64,000 bases of DNA, taken from positions 7,672,395 to 7,736,394 of the forward strand of contig NC_049995.1 in assembly GCF_000003815.2 (NCBI RefSeq). Reading direction: 5' to 3'. How positions within the stretch are numbered: the stretch's first letter is position 1; the number at the start of each line of letters is the position of its first letter. Positions 1 through 13,290 of the stretch are shown piece after piece. The notes beneath the pieces are model-generated. The model did no database searches and was not told the DNA's origin. It saw only the letters and a list, made by a program, of their open reading frames with translations. Both the position numbers and the translations under genes were made by a program. Origin of the DNA: Branchiostoma floridae. Lineage: Eukaryota; Chordata; Leptocardii; Amphioxiformes; Branchiostomatidae.

Positions 1-5
1 ATTTA

Positions 6-1196
6 CGTCAATTTTTACATTAATCCGCCCAATATGACCCTGTAGACACGTTTGAACTTCGCGCTCTCCTCCCCTCTCCCGCCGCGCTGGCCGATGACGT
101 AATGGCCTCGTTCTGATTGCCTGCGCGCTGACGTCACAAATCAGAATTGAAACTTCTGGCCATGCCAGCCATTTTGCTCGGTGAACCTCGGTCCCTTCGG
201 CGGGAAATCACACCGCCATTCTGGAAGCCAGTCCGTTGTTGTTGACAATTAACTTCGTGGACCTGTAAGTCGCGTTGTGAGCTGTCTACGAAGCCATAGT
301 CCCCGGGAGACTGAACATGAATTAGCTTGTCTGCAGCGGGTGAACCGCGCGGCGACGGGACGAAATCAAAACAATGGTTTTTGGGGAGGTTCACGCACCG
401 TGCCATTCTGGACTATTACAAGAGCGAGTTCGGGTCAGTTCTTACCTTCTCCTTTCCGAACAGCACAGTGATAATTACACGTAANNNNNNNNNNNNNNNN
501 NNNNNNNNNNNNNNNNNNNNNNNNNNNNNNNNNNNNNNNNNNNNNNNNNNNNNNNNNNNNNNNNNNNNNNNNNNNNNNNNNNNNAATGCTGTATGTATGT
601 TTCGGCGCGGAAGGGGGATCGTTCGATATGTAGCGATCAAGGGTATGTTGTCAGAGAATGATTTTTTTTAATGTCCCTGCCAGTTGGACAATTGTGAATT
701 CAACCAAAATTCGTGGAAGCTTACGTGTAATTATCGCTGTGCTGTCCGGAAAGGAGAAGGTAAGAACTGACCCGAACTCGCTCTTGTAATAGTCCAGAAT
801 GGCACGGTGCGTGAACCTCCCCCACCACCATTGTTTTGATTTCGTTCCGTCGCCGCGCGGTTCACACGCAGGCAAGCTTATTCATGTTCAGTCTCCCGGG
901 GACTATGGCTTCGTAGACAGCTCACAATGCGACTTACAGGTCCACGAAAGTAATTTTCAATGACAACAAACTGAACTCCAGAATGGCGGGGTGGTTATTT
1001 ACCGCTGAGAGGACAGGACCGAGGTTCACCGAGCAAAATGGCTGGCTAGAAGTTTCGGATCCGTGACGTCATACAATCTCAGACGATCAGAACGAGGCCA
1101 TTACGTCATCGGCCAGCGCGGCGGGGAGAGGAGGAGAGCGCGAAGTTCAAACGTGTCTACAGGGTCATATTAGGCGGATCAATGTAAAAATTGACG
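6..1196. mobile_element. 1.2 kb foldback element with TA flanks
   Basis: The two halves are inverted copies of each other. Position 6 onward (cgtcaatttttacattaatc) mirrors the sequence ending at 1196, and the homology continues inward to about 480 and 620. TA at 4-5 and 1197-1198 fits a Tc1/mariner-type target site. No transposase is visible. A 100-base gap sits at the centre, where a palindrome is hard to assemble. Confidence 0.85.
485..584. other. Assembly gap (100 N)
   Basis: Exactly 100 N, the usual placeholder for unknown size, at the turn of the foldback element. Confidence 1.
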
Positions 1197-1742
1197 TACA
1201 TCAACTTTTTAATGAGTAAACTACTGGAAAATAAAGAATTGAAAATTTTCTGATGCTGTCCTTTAAGCCTGGAGTATGTCTCATGGTGTTCAGTAGGGAC
1301 AAACGGTTTATGCACCAGGCAGCACACAACGGTAAATTTGAAGGCTGGCAAGTCAAATCAACGTCTATTGGTAAATTTAGAAAGGCCAGCAATGGTGACT
1401 GGTAAATTGAAAAGGCTCTGTGCTTTGTGAATCTCAATTGATATATATAACAGGTATAACCAAAATCTGTCTTGACTGTTTGGCAATCTGGTATTTGACT
1501 ACATGCGCTACGAAGAATTATAGCGACCAATTACATTTTGCAAGCAACGCTGGCCGTTTTATCATTATTGAAGAACAGGCTGGCTATAGTATAGGTAATA
1601 CTTAAAATAGCCAACGACGGCTCATGTAAAAAGGCATGTAGACTGCCCTCTTAAGTTTGAAAGTTCATCTGTATTTGTAAGAGTCTTCTCTTTTGCATTA
1701 TATTGTGACTTGCCTTTTGAAGTCTAGTCCCTTTTAATGCTA

Positions 1743-1896
1743 GTTAACCTTTATCCATGGGGTGACCTATATTCATTGTTTTGAGAAAAATTAGTCTTAT
1801 TTTGAAATATTGCAGCTTGAAACCAAGATCTGTGTACTACATATCCCTAAAAATACCGATTTTTAAAAACAGTTACCCCCCAAATAAAGGTGAACT
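1743..1896. mobile_element. Degenerate palindromic MITE, family A
   Basis: Ends gttaacctttatcc... and ...aaataaaggtgaac are inverted repeats, with an internal ttgcagcttgaaacca. Same family as 7691-9117, 20132-20335, 23268-23474, 39388-39592, 54541-54705 and 63680-63890. Confidence 0.6.
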
Positions 1897-3384
1897 CTTT
1901 CAGTTTTTTTTCACTCACAACTAATATCACACTCATCCAACCATCACATATCGTTATTAAGATTACTCACTTGACAGCTTTAACAACGCCATAATTAAAT
2001 CCCTAACCACAAGATATATATTGTGTTAAATGCTCACAATGTGTAAATGGCTTGCTGTTAACCTACCGTGTTGCCTTTTCGTGTGGAAGAGCTATTGTTC
2101 CAGAATATTGGAAACGCATTACAGTGTAACATAGATGTTGTAGCGTGGTGCATTGGGGCAACATGATCGATACAGCCCCTTTACTTTGTTGCATAGAGAA
2201 CGTTATGTCGCCCTATCACATTATATATCAATATCAAATTATAGATTGGAAGGAAAATGAAAAATGAAACATAAGATAAAGTAAGCTTTGCATTAGGTAC
2301 ATGTTATGAAGGCAAGGGGAAGAAGAAAGGTTATTGTAATTAATTTGGTTTATGTGTTCTATGATTTATACCTGTTTAACTTTGTATATTCTTACTAGAC
2401 ATAATTGAATATACAGATCTGAATATTTACAGACAATCGTAAACAATAATCATACTTTTAGAGACACACAGACATATTAAGACACAGAGAAACAAACACA
2501 CATTCAGACAAAAATATTCATTTACCTGTTGCAACTTGTAACACAGACATAACAGAAATACACATACACACTGTCACAGACACACACACACACAAAGATA
2601 CACAGAAAGACACACATTTGTACCAGGTATGAAGAGTACAAACTTTTATCTCATTGCTTTAACTACAGGACCAGAGTTGTACATCTTCCTCTTTGATGGT
2701 AATGCCAACTGCTAGAAAATTTCTGTTACATGTTGACTTCTGTTCATTCCAATTTCTGGCTTGGGCCAGTGGACCGCTAATTTCCCTTCGATTTCTGGGA
2801 CCCAATTTCCCCAGGCATGTCACGAACTGCGCGCCACTCAGGCCCAGATTAAGAGCCTAAGACTGTAAGAGTCTGGCTGCCCAGTACACTGTTGGGAACT
2901 GTGCCACATTGCCATGTAAACGGTCAGATTAATTCTAGCCGCCATTATAAAACCATCCCATTGCTATTACTTACCCTTTACTCAAGGACTATATATCGCT
3001 CTCTTACAGCAAAGCCATTGAGAAAGGAGCAATAGAATTGGCCATTTTTCAATGTAAGATATTTAAGGATCTATAGAAAAATACTAGAACCTTAAAAAAA
3101 GCAAAGACTTACAAGATAACAAGTGTTCATTTTCATTGGCACCGAGAAATTATTAGCAGAATTAACAGACAGTTTTTGATCAATGTTTTTTTTAGTTCAG
3201 CCAACTTTTAGTTGCATGGCCCGGCTTGTAGACGCTTGGTACACATGTAGTTTCAGTTTTCTCATTTGATCAGATTATCAATCTCATATCCGCTCTATCT
3301 ACTCTTACAGTAGCATGACTTCAAATTAACCTTGAATTTCAGACTCATTGCCCTCAGTGAGAGCATGCAGCGATTGGTCTGTTG
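1897..3384. other. AT-rich non-coding stretch
   Basis: No exon-like ORF. It contains an ACACA/CAGACA-rich simple-sequence tract at about 2460-2615 and nothing else recognised. Confidence 0.5.
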
Positions 3385-3487
3385 CCTTTGCCAAGGAGGT
3401 TATGTTTTCGAGTACATTTAACCTGCCTGTGTGTATGTGTTTGTTTGTGGACAGTATAACTCGAGAAAGTTTGGATGGATCTTTATA
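3385..3487 (+). repeat. Family B repeat fragment
   Basis: tttgccaaggaggttatgtt, then tgtgtgtatgtg and ataactcgagaa...ggatgga: the 5' part of the dispersed family seen in full at 4754-6093 and 7741-8803. Confidence 0.65.
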
Positions 3488-4128
3488 TCATGTCTAGCAT
3501 TTTGGTAGGTGTTTACAAAATTAAGACCATTATATTATGGGATTGATAGAGCAAGGTGGTGCTACACAGCTCTGGGAAGGATGCAAAATTATACAAATTG
3601 TTTTCATCATACAGTACAGCATTTCTTCCATTCTGAGGAACATTCATAACTTGCATTAGGTGATTTACAAGTTTATAGTGACATTTGTAGTAGGGATTTA
3701 CGCAAAAGTACCTGGGGAAAGGACAAGAAAATGTCATAAATTTGAATTTGTCCATTTCAAGATGTGTTCAAGATTGGTGGAGAAGGGATGCAATACTTTA
3801 TTTGAGTTTTTTTTTTCCTTTTCATCACTATATCTTTCAGTGAAACAGACTTGTCTGCAACTTGTCCCAAATCAGGGGCATGTATTTTAATGGGGAGAAT
3901 CAAGAAAATAAATTATATGTTTTACTAATGGTAGCATGTGCTTGTGACTCCTAAAAAATACTACTATTATTCTATAACTCACACTATTGACGGTCCTGCG
4001 TGTATTTTACCCAGTGAGTTACAGCTCAGTGTTTGCCTGCTAAATTCCTACCATGTTACTGCTGAACCCCAGGATCCCTCTGTCAACAGACGGGAATGGC
4101 TGTCATTCTCACTATGGCCTTGTACATC

Positions 4129-4470
4129 AGGGCTCGAAATACTTGTTTCTGCATGCCTGCACTGGTGCAGGTAACATAGAAAATTACCTGCACCAGACAA
4201 ATTTTTCCTGCACCACTCTGAATTTAGGAAGCATGGATCATACTAAAACTGTTCAGGAACCATTGCTATTTTTTCTTTTTTTATACTTTATAGGTGGTAA
4301 CTTTCAATGCAGCTAATAACAATCCATACACATCTACATCATAGGACGTTTATGTATAAAACTCAGTTACATGAACCAGTGCAGGTTAGGTGCAGGTAGA
4401 CACCAGAAATACCTGCATAGCTGTAATTTTACCTGCACTAACCTGCATATGCAGGTTGTATTTCGAGCCC
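4129..4470. mobile_element. hAT-like non-autonomous element with 8-bp target duplication
   Basis: Inverted ends agggctcgaaatac / gtatttcgagccc, flanked by the perfect 8-bp direct repeat tgtacatc (4121-4128 and 4471-4478). The interior has many acctgca/tgcaggt motifs in both orientations. No ORF. Confidence 0.85.
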
Positions 4471-4753
4471 TGTACATCCATCCATGTTCATCACCCACTC
4501 CCTGTGTAATCACCTAAAGTCAGCAGATGTATTTTTGTCTCTGCTGAAGCACTTTCAATTTCGCAGGCTCTTAAACAGTCCAAGGCCTCGGGGGGAATTG
4601 AACACGCTCAATGTGGAATAAGATAGATAAATAAGTCTTAGTTATGCAAGTAATATAGGGGGTATGTCATGCCTTGAGGCAAGTGTTCAATATTGGAAGC
4701 TCTGTAGTGATAGACGTCTTGAAGAGTTGACAGCTTCTTCTGTGTACTGTCAT

Positions 4754-6093
4754 TACCTTTGCCAGAATGGCTAAGGTTATGTTTTGGGCTTGTGAGTCTG
4801 TGTGTGTGTCTGTGTGTGTGTCTGTGTGTTAACAGCATAACTCGAGAAGCCTTGGATGGATCCCGATGATATTTGGTAGGTGGGTAGGGGTCGGGAAAAC
4901 GAAGGTCAAGTTCGATAATGGGCCCCCTAGCGGCTTGCTAAGGTACTGCAGTAGAACCTCAATTTTTGATATCTCGTGTTCTGGACGTGCTGTGGTTGTG
5001 ATTTTTGAGTGGTAGATAGCCCTTGTGGTAGAGACTAAGTGCTGTAAGTTTGGGCCCCCTAGCGGCTTGTTTGGAACTGCAGTCGCCGGTTTCCTTTCAA
5101 ACTTTGGACGAGAATTACTCGAGAACGTGTTGATGGATCGTCATGATTTTTGATATGTACCGGTAGATAGAATGAGTGATGACTTACATAATGGTATACT
5201 AATTATGCAAATCAACAGCTAATTTGCATAATTAATGAGGAAAATTCATAAATCCACTGCATTCCATGATAGGACTTTCAAACTTGTCACATATATAGCT
5301 GGGAAGGAGAGAAATGTCGATAGATATCAATTATGCAAATGATGACCTCATTTGCATAATTAATGAGAAAATATGAACATGTTGACGGATCATCATGTTT
5401 TTTGGTATGTAGGTAGCGTAAGTGAAGACCTACATAATGAGATACCAATTATGCAAATCAACAGCTAATTTGCATAATTAATGAGGATATTTTATAAATT
5501 CACTACATTCCATGATAGGACTTTAAAACTTGTCACATATGTAGCTGAGAAAGAGAGAAATGTCAATACATATTTATCATCAAATGATGATCTCATTTGC
5601 ATAATTAATGAGAAAATATGAACGTGTTGACGGATCGTCATGATTTTTGGCATGTAGATAGCCCAAGTGAAGACTTAATATATAATGTGATACTTATTCT
5701 GCAAAAAAACAGGTAATTTGCATAATTGATTAGGAAAAGTTAATAAATCCACTGCATTCCATTATTATAATAGTACTTTCATCAAAGTTGTCACATATGT
5801 AACTGAGAAAGAGGGAAGAGAGTAAGGTGTATTTAAAGACTTTGAAAGAGAATGGATCAAAGGATCATCATGATTTTTGGTATGCTGATAGCTTAAGTAA
5901 TGCTTGATACAATTTGATATCAATTAATTGTAACTTGGGATCTAATTTGCATAATGAATGCCAAAATTTTATAAACCAACTCCAAGCATATTATAAAGAA
6001 AATGAAATGAGCGATAACGCATTTGTCTGCAGACATCATTCTACATAACAAACCTGGTTTATTTGGCAAAGGTATGTGTTCGTGGAACTCTAG
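4754..6093 (+). repeat. Family B dispersed repeat, long copy
   Basis: Begins cctttgcca...ggttatgtt with a TGTG tract, then ataactcgagaa, gggccccctagcggc (twice) and actgcag blocks. Four diverged ~190-base units follow, each with attatgcaaat...atttgcataattaatgag, ending ggaactctag. No ORF. The 3' end CTAG followed by T is compatible with a Helitron-like end, which is only inference. Confidence 0.75.
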
Positions 6094-7690
6094 TTATATA
6101 TAAGAAACTTTATAAGAAATATATAAATATAATTTTTCTTTGTGCCCCCCCCCCACTATGTTTTTGTTTGTTTTGTGACCTGATATCCTGTAAGATTTTT
6201 GATTTTATGGGAACCAAATGTTAAACTAAGTTCATGTTCTATATTTTCCAACTCCATTACGATATTTGGAAGAAATGGGGAGAAAAATATCATGCTTTTT
6301 CTCCCAATCTCACATTTCTATTTAGGCTGTAAGGATAGCCTTTTTATATTACTAGCTCCTATCAAAAGTATTCAGTTTCTTTTCATTTTCATTTCATTTT
6401 TCATTCAGTAATATCCCGGTACAAATCATTAAAACAAAAGGACGTCAATGATAAAACATTGTCACATTGCTCAACGATGACAAAAGCACTCCAAAATGAC
6501 ACAAATGAAATATAACAAATTTCCAATATTTTTATTCTGTTGTGTGACTCTCTCTCCCCCCATAACATAGATGTATGATATGTCATTTTCTCTCCTTATT
6601 AAATCATATGTTTAAAAGGTAACTAGGGATAACTGCACATTATCAACAGACAGCAGGTTCATTATAGTTCACCCCTGGGGCTGGAGGGAACCCAAGGGGT
6701 CTTCATGGGGTATTGGAAATCAATGAAAGTCGCAATTTCGAGACAATATATTGGGTCATGATATTAAGCCACATTTATCAAAATGGCACCCTGATAGGGA
6801 GTACTGTCAATGTTGTACATGGAGGAATTCTGTAAGTCCTTGAGTGTTTCTTCCTGCTTTGGGCTTGCACTACATACTAACTTAAAGGTTGTACCCCAAA
6901 TCTAATTGCTGCAGGCCTGCATATAGGGGTGGGTGGGGGTGGGGGTGGGGGGTACTGTCAACGTTTAATGCTAAACTCAAAAAGGCAGCAGCTACAAATG
7001 AAGTTCATTTTGGCATGCTGGATTCACTTTGATATGAATTCGGGTTCATATTATGCAATACATAAAGTTTTAGCAGTCTGGCTATGACTCATCTGGAATT
7101 GCAAGGCTGATCGATGCTCCATGTGAATTTAAGTCTTATTGTGTTGTCAATGCATGCACTGTTAGATGATTTAAACTTATGACACTGTCAGAATTTGCAA
7201 TGTGATGCACACTCAGGTACCTTAATTTTCTTTGAGAGCCTCAAATCATATACTTAATACAATTAAACATCCAGGAAGAACATGTATCTAAAGTGTATGT
7301 ATATATAGGCTTGGACCTTTGTTACCTTTCAATAAATACGGAACTGTATCTGAAGTGCAACCCTCACTGTTTCTCAGTGTGTATGCAGAGAGGGTTTTCA
7401 ATATTCCAGGTACCAGTCAACGACCCATTACCAGGATATTTTTAGCCAATAGGATCATTTGCGGATGGAACTTATTTCCGCCGAAGCACCCTGAAAGACG
7501 TTTGGCGCAAACACCTGACTTACGAAGAAGTGAGGTGAATACTGATGCAGGATTTGGAGTAATCCGCACCGCGTATCCTGTCATAAGAGAAAGGTTCAAA
7601 ATGTAATTACAATCTGATTGGGTAGGCTTCAATACAGGGATTACTAAGTTTCACAAAAAATGCAGCCCAATATACCAGGGTGGTTGTAAT
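6094..7690. other. Non-coding stretch
   Basis: AT-rich, with a C run near 6147 and a GGTGGG-rich run near 6927. No gene or clear repeat recognised. Confidence 0.45.
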
Positions 7691-7740
7691 GTTAGTTCGT
7701 CACCATTATCTGTGGGGTAACCTTTATCTGTTGTTTTATT

Positions 7741-8803
7741 ACCTCCATGAAATTTCATGGAGGTTATATTTTACCCCGCGTTTGTCTGTGTGTCTGTCTG
7801 TGTGTAAACAAGATAACTCAAGAACGGCTGGGTGGATTGGTTTGATACTTGGTGTGTTGGTAGGGTGTGGTGAAAGCTGGAAATGATTAGATTTTGGGCC
7901 CCCTAGCGGCTCCCCTTGGTACTGCAGCGCAACTTCCGGTTTTGCTATCTTGGTGTTCTGAACATGCTATGGTCACGATTTTTGAGTATTAGATAGCTCT
8001 TGTGCTCAGGAAGAAGTGACATAAGTTTGGGCCCCCTAGCGTCTAGTTTTGGGATAGCAGGGGCATTTTTGTCAAAAACTTCTGACGAGGATAACTCAAG
8101 AAGGGAACAACGGATTTTCATGATTTTTGGTATGTAGGTACCTTGGACAATGTTGTACAAGATGAAATACTAATTATGCAAAATAGGAGCAAATTTGCAT
8201 AATTAATGACAACATTCAACCATAGCAGTTTTTTCTATGTATCTCTTGTCTTGGACGTGATATGGTCTTGAAATTTGGGTGGTAGATAGCTTTCAGTGTC
8301 ATGACAAAGTGGAGCAAGTTTCAGCCCCCTCACATTTAATTTAGGAACTGCAGGGGCATTTTTGTCAAGACATTCCAAAGAGGATAACTGCAGAAAGGAT
8401 TGACGGATTGTCATCATATTAGGCATGCGGGTACCTTAGGCAAAGATGTTCATAATGATATACATGTTATGCAAATGAGGACTTAATTTGCATAATTAAT
8501 GAGGAAATTGTATAATTCCATTGTTTTCAATAACTGGACTTCAATAAATGTAACACATGTTAATTATGATAGGTGGAATATAAGCAGATACCAAATATGG
8601 TAATGATGAGCTTATTTGCATAATTTATGTAAAAATTGCAAAACCGCTTTATGATTAATGATGGGAATTTTATAATTGTGACATGTGTACGATTGTCAAT
8701 GATGAACAGCACCATGCATAAATTATGTTAATGTCTAAGTCATTTGCATGAAATTTACAAAAGCTCTAAATTTTCATGGAGGTATGAGGTCGCCGAACTC
8801 TAG
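7741..8803 (+). repeat. Family B repeat nested in family A MITE
   Basis: Starts with a perfect 24-bp palindrome (7741-7764, acctccatgaaa and its complement), followed by a TGTCTG tract, gataactcaagaa, gggccccctagcggc and several atttgcataatt units. It ends ttttcatggaggt...gaactctag. Confidence 0.78.
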
Positions 8804-8938
8804 TTCTAAATATTCATAATCTGCATATGTAGAATGTTTGATACTTGTTTTAGTAATTAGGATGATAAGTTTGTTTCTTCTTTTTTTTGCCATACATTGT
8901 ACCGTGTGCGATCGTTGCACAATAAAGTTCTTCTTCTA
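8804..8938 (-). mobile_element. Retroelement tail fragment
   Basis: Read on the minus strand it starts agaagaagaactttattgtg; a related start (gaagaagaactttattgcac) occurs on the plus strand at 33298. Shared termini of this kind suggest a LINE or SINE end; no coding part remains. Confidence 0.45.
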
Positions 8939-9117
8939 GTTTTTAAAAACAGGGTATTTATGGATATCAAGTCAATGGAAAGTGGTTACAAATTACAATT
9001 TTTGTAATAAAATATTTTCAAAACATTGCAGTTATTTTCAAAACAAATTACGCTGCCGTCGACCTGATATTCTAAAAAAACATTGGATATAGATTACCTC
9101 ACGGATAAAGGTTCAAG

Positions 9118-10849
9118 TTTTCTAAGCATCCTACTGATATTGTTTTCCCATATAAAAAATGTATTTTTGATCACTTAAAACAAAGCTTGGGCTTAAGTGT
9201 GATATTGAGTCATTCCATGCATATATTACTACATCATGTATAACCTAAGCTTATGCTGTCTGCGTGCAAAGTTGGTATGTTACACCAAAGGGATGATACT
9301 TAAATGTACATAATACATAGCTTCACTTTGCTTTTGCTAGGAAAGGTTAAGAGGGCAAGCTTGGGGTAGACAGATACCGCAATGCATGCACTGCTTTCAA
9401 ATGTCAGTTTTCCAACATCAGTCCCCAAGACTACCGGTACTGTAGGTTTTAGATATTCCAAAATGTAATCCGATGAAAATTGGTATGGAACCACAGCTGC
9501 AGCTTCCTGAGGTTTTAGTAATAATCTATCACAATCAAGAAGTTTTATATTGTTGTGAAATTACTCTAATGGTAAACACGTAACTATCTTAGGCAAAATG
9601 TAATTGTATTTTCATATAAGCTCTGCAGCTGAGATGCTTGTAAATGAAAAGCTCTTGTTATGACAATATTATTTTCCATCATTTCTAAAATATGCTACCA
9701 GCAAAAGGATTAGGGTTGATAATGCACTATGCTATGATATGAAAGCAATTATGCACTAACGTCTATAAATTATATAGGTATGAAAGCACTTAAAAGTCCT
9801 GAAAAATATAGACATGACGTCTATAATCAGCATCTTCAGGTACATTTTGTGTTAGGGGAAGATAAATTAAGGAACATCTTCAAACGTTGTTCTTTGGCAC
9901 TACATGTACACGTTGGTTGCATTAAATTTACTGGTTGACACTGAATAGACAGGTTGTTTTTCCCAATAAATTGAGCGGACTGTGAGTCATAGAACATGTA
10001 CCGAATTACGTGTTGTACGTGATGCGTCGTTACGAAATCCTGGCCGCGTATGGTGAGGTGTCATTGTGAAGATATAAACTGAACGATGTATTCAGATCCA
10101 TAGATAGCATACCACCATGGGTCATTTGAAGTTAAAGGTATGTAGTATGGAGCAAGAGGGGATCATAGGTTACGAAATTGAAAAGAGAACAGCAAATTTG
10201 GACAAGGAAATTTACCAAATTTAAAATTCATGACTATTATCAATACACACACGCATACAAGACGAAAATTGCTTCGCTGATAAAAACGTACCCCCTTGGT
10301 GTCTAATGGTATCTTCCCCATAGCAACCAAAATCAAATATCAAATCCTGCAGTCATTACAGAACCACATGAGAGGCTTTTCAGCAAATAATCCAAAGATG
10401 CTTCAAACTCAGCCAATTACATACAACAGACAACCATGCCGCATGTATTTTTAATGGATCTGTAATAACGTCTTAGTATGGGGGTCGTTTAATGCATAAA
10501 ACTCGCAACAGATTAATGAAGCGTCATGCCTTTATGTGCCAAACCTTTGCGACGATGAATCGCAGATTTGCGCTTACTGTGATCTAACACCTCTGTAATG
10601 TGTGGTACAATATTAATGAGATTTGCCCAGCTTGTTGGCTTCTTCAACGTATATTTCCAGTACACATATTGACAGTTTGACAATGATGCCGCAGCATGCA
10701 AATGGTGTAATATTACATATCTGGGCTTTATATTGTTTTTCCTAATACCATCAGGTTGCCAAAAATTACACCGTTATTAACATTTTGCTGTCTATGCATA
10801 CATTTGTAGCTTGGTAATTATAGCTTAGATACCTGCATTCTATAAGTCA
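9118..10849. other. Non-coding stretch
   Basis: No exon-like ORF and no clear repeat. Around 10010-10090 there is a short less AT-rich block (tggccgcgtatggtgaggtg). Confidence 0.4.
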
Positions 10850-10975
10850 TGACGATCCGTCAACCTCTTCTTGAACTTCCCTCTCAAAAATTTTAACAAA
10901 AATACCCCTGCAGGGGGCTGCTAGGGGACCCAATATCTGACCATTTTAAGGTTTCATCAAGAACTGCAAATTTTA
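10850..10975 (-). repeat. Family B repeat fragment
   Basis: Minus-strand copy: gacgatccgtcaacctcttc, aaaatacccctgcag and gctaggggacccaat are complements of the family B core. Confidence 0.65.
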
Positions 10976-11559
10976 GATGTATCCATTTACCAATTATCAA
11001 CTTGACAATCCATGTCAGGACTTCTCAAAGACCTTGTTCACAGACACACATACACACAATATGAAACATATCAAAATTACATGTTATTTACATTTTTTTC
11101 ATACAATTGGAAAGTTTTGGGTTCCAGGTTGCAGAAGAATATTTCTAGCCCTGTACATGTGTATGTAGTGTAAAGACCTTATAGCTTGTGAACCATTATT
11201 ATACCCAACAGACTGTGTACTATTGTGAGTCATGTCCTTTGAGGCCTACCATGATTAAGTTGGCATTTTGATCTGTCACATTATATCACAACTTACATGT
11301 CACAGTACATGTACATGTACAAATGTACATTTGTAGATGATCTACTACAAATCCAACCTGTATACAATGTAGTTTTGCATGGTTTTTCTCACAACTTACA
11401 TTTTTAAAGTATTAATTCCAGTTGCAAATTGAAAATTCACTTTTCGCATTCATACATTTTTTTCATTAAATGAAATTTAGGACTCATCATTTTCTTAAGA
11501 TTTTACTGTAAATTTAATACCTATACATGAACACTTTATAAGGACACAGCATCAAGTCA

Positions 11560-11625
11560 GGAATCAAACTTGTGACCTCTCTATCTCTGGTCTGCTAGCC
11601 TAGCTACAGTTGATGCCACATAAAA
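11560..11625 (-). mobile_element. Possible tRNA-derived SINE remnant
   Basis: gaatcaaacttgtgacctct...ctgctagcctagctac resembles the complement of a tRNA B box and A box at normal spacing. It is short and degenerate. Confidence 0.35.
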
Positions 11626-12574
11626 AGAGACCAGACCCTAAATCTATCACCCACTCATAAGGAATAATACATTATTACTGTATCATTTTCCTCCATAAAT
11701 GATTAATATAGATCTCAGGTGAGTTAAGAGTTGTGAACATGATCCCCCATCACGGCTGTGGTTTCTGATTTATCTTGTCATGACGGATCAACAGCAGGCT
11801 TTACGTAGTTAATTATTCATTTTCACATTCAGGTGATCTTTGGTCAGCAAACATGTTATTGCTGTGCAGGTGCTCGCATAGGTATTTATCGATTGATGCA
11901 ACCGATATGGATTGAAGGAAAAAAGATAAGATTTAATGATACATTTGCAAGAAAATACACAATATCTACCTTCACATAGTCTAGCCTAATAAACTACGTA
12001 TACTGCTCTGTTTATTCTTGTCCAAACACATTCATATATATATGCTGACCAGCCCCTCGGCCTCTGTCCTACCACTTACTACTTGATGTAATCCAACACC
12101 ACAGGGTGTCTACCACTTAAACTGTAGCCATGGTGAAAGCGTTAAGCCATTTGACTTACTTGTTTGGAAAAGAAAAAAAAATGAATTAAATCTATCTTTG
12201 TCTATTTGATAATACAAACGTTTAATTTACAAACTGTATTAATTTTCAAAAACGTTTCATTGATTAACTCCCTATTTCCAAAGGGCCATTATCCTTGCTC
12301 ATGAACCTCTGATATTTCACAGACGGACGGTTTGGAGATTGAAATTACCGGTATCAAAGATTCCTGCCGAGATGATATGACGGGAAATGAGCTATAGGAA
12401 ATTGAGTTGGTGTGCTCCACTAAGGATGGCTAATGATAGACTAGTAGTGGGACATCCTGTGATTTTTATAGTCACATTCGTGAGTCGAGTGTTCATACAT
12501 TCCAAGCAATGGAGAACTGTAAAACTACAGTACTAGAAGAGGAAATCTTTGCGAGGATTTGAATTTTGCACTCA

Positions 12575-12690
12575 TCTGCTCAGGACATAAGTTTGTGCCC
12601 TCTTGTATCTTTCTTTAGAACTGCAGGGGGTGTTTTTGTTGCAGACTTTAAAATAGGATATGTCAGGAATTAAGAGATGAATGAGTGTAG
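12575..12690 (+). repeat. Family B repeat fragment
   Basis: ggacataagtttgtgccctc...gaactgcagggggtgttttt matches the mid part of family B. Confidence 0.55.
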
Positions 12691-13189
12691 GTACCCTTGA
12701 TGAGGACCATGCAAAGAAGACCATGGTAAAGTTAATTGAAGCAGATTTGGACTTGTTTTTGGAGTTGTAAAAATTGTACATCACCAGTGTAACCGGATGT
12801 ACTATTTTGATATAATGATTGCTTGTATTAGGTCAAAATCACCCTTTCCAGAGTTTCAACACAAATAGTGCACCCACCTTGCTCTAAATTTCTAATAAAA
12901 GCCCCATGGACTGCCAGACAGTATATAATTGATGACTCCCCTTGCACCACTGTTGCTATGCAGAATTCGGAGTTGTTTTGCCGTAATCAGAGACTGTTTT
13001 ATGGTCCCCCGGATGTCCAATATAATTGCAATGACCCATTTACTGACTGCATGGCTCTGTGAGAGGAAAATTTGTTTTCAATACCAGGTCGCCGCCCGCA
13101 TGGCTGTTCTATGGACAATATGATAACTAATCTATATCTTTGTTCCATATATCAGATCATGATATATATGATCACACATACAATACATA

Positions 13190-13290
13190 CTCAAAATCAT
13201 AACCTTCTTGGCGAAGGTGATTAAATGAAAGTAGCCAAGCAAAAAAAGTGCCAGACTGCATGAAACATAACCTTCTTGGCCAAGGGCAAA
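13190..13290 (-). repeat. Two family B end fragments
   Basis: cataaccttcttggcgaagg and cataaccttcttggccaagg are minus-strand copies of the family B start (ccttggccaagaaggttatg). Confidence 0.5.

Larger units (their letters stand above)
7691..9117. mobile_element. Family A MITE split by nested insertions
   Basis: The left part (7691-7740, ...ggggtaacctttatctgttg) and right part (8939-9117, aaaaacagggtattta...cggataaaggttc) together match an intact family A copy such as 39388-39592. The break holds a family B copy (7741-8803) and a LINE-tail-like piece (8804-8938). Confidence 0.8.
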
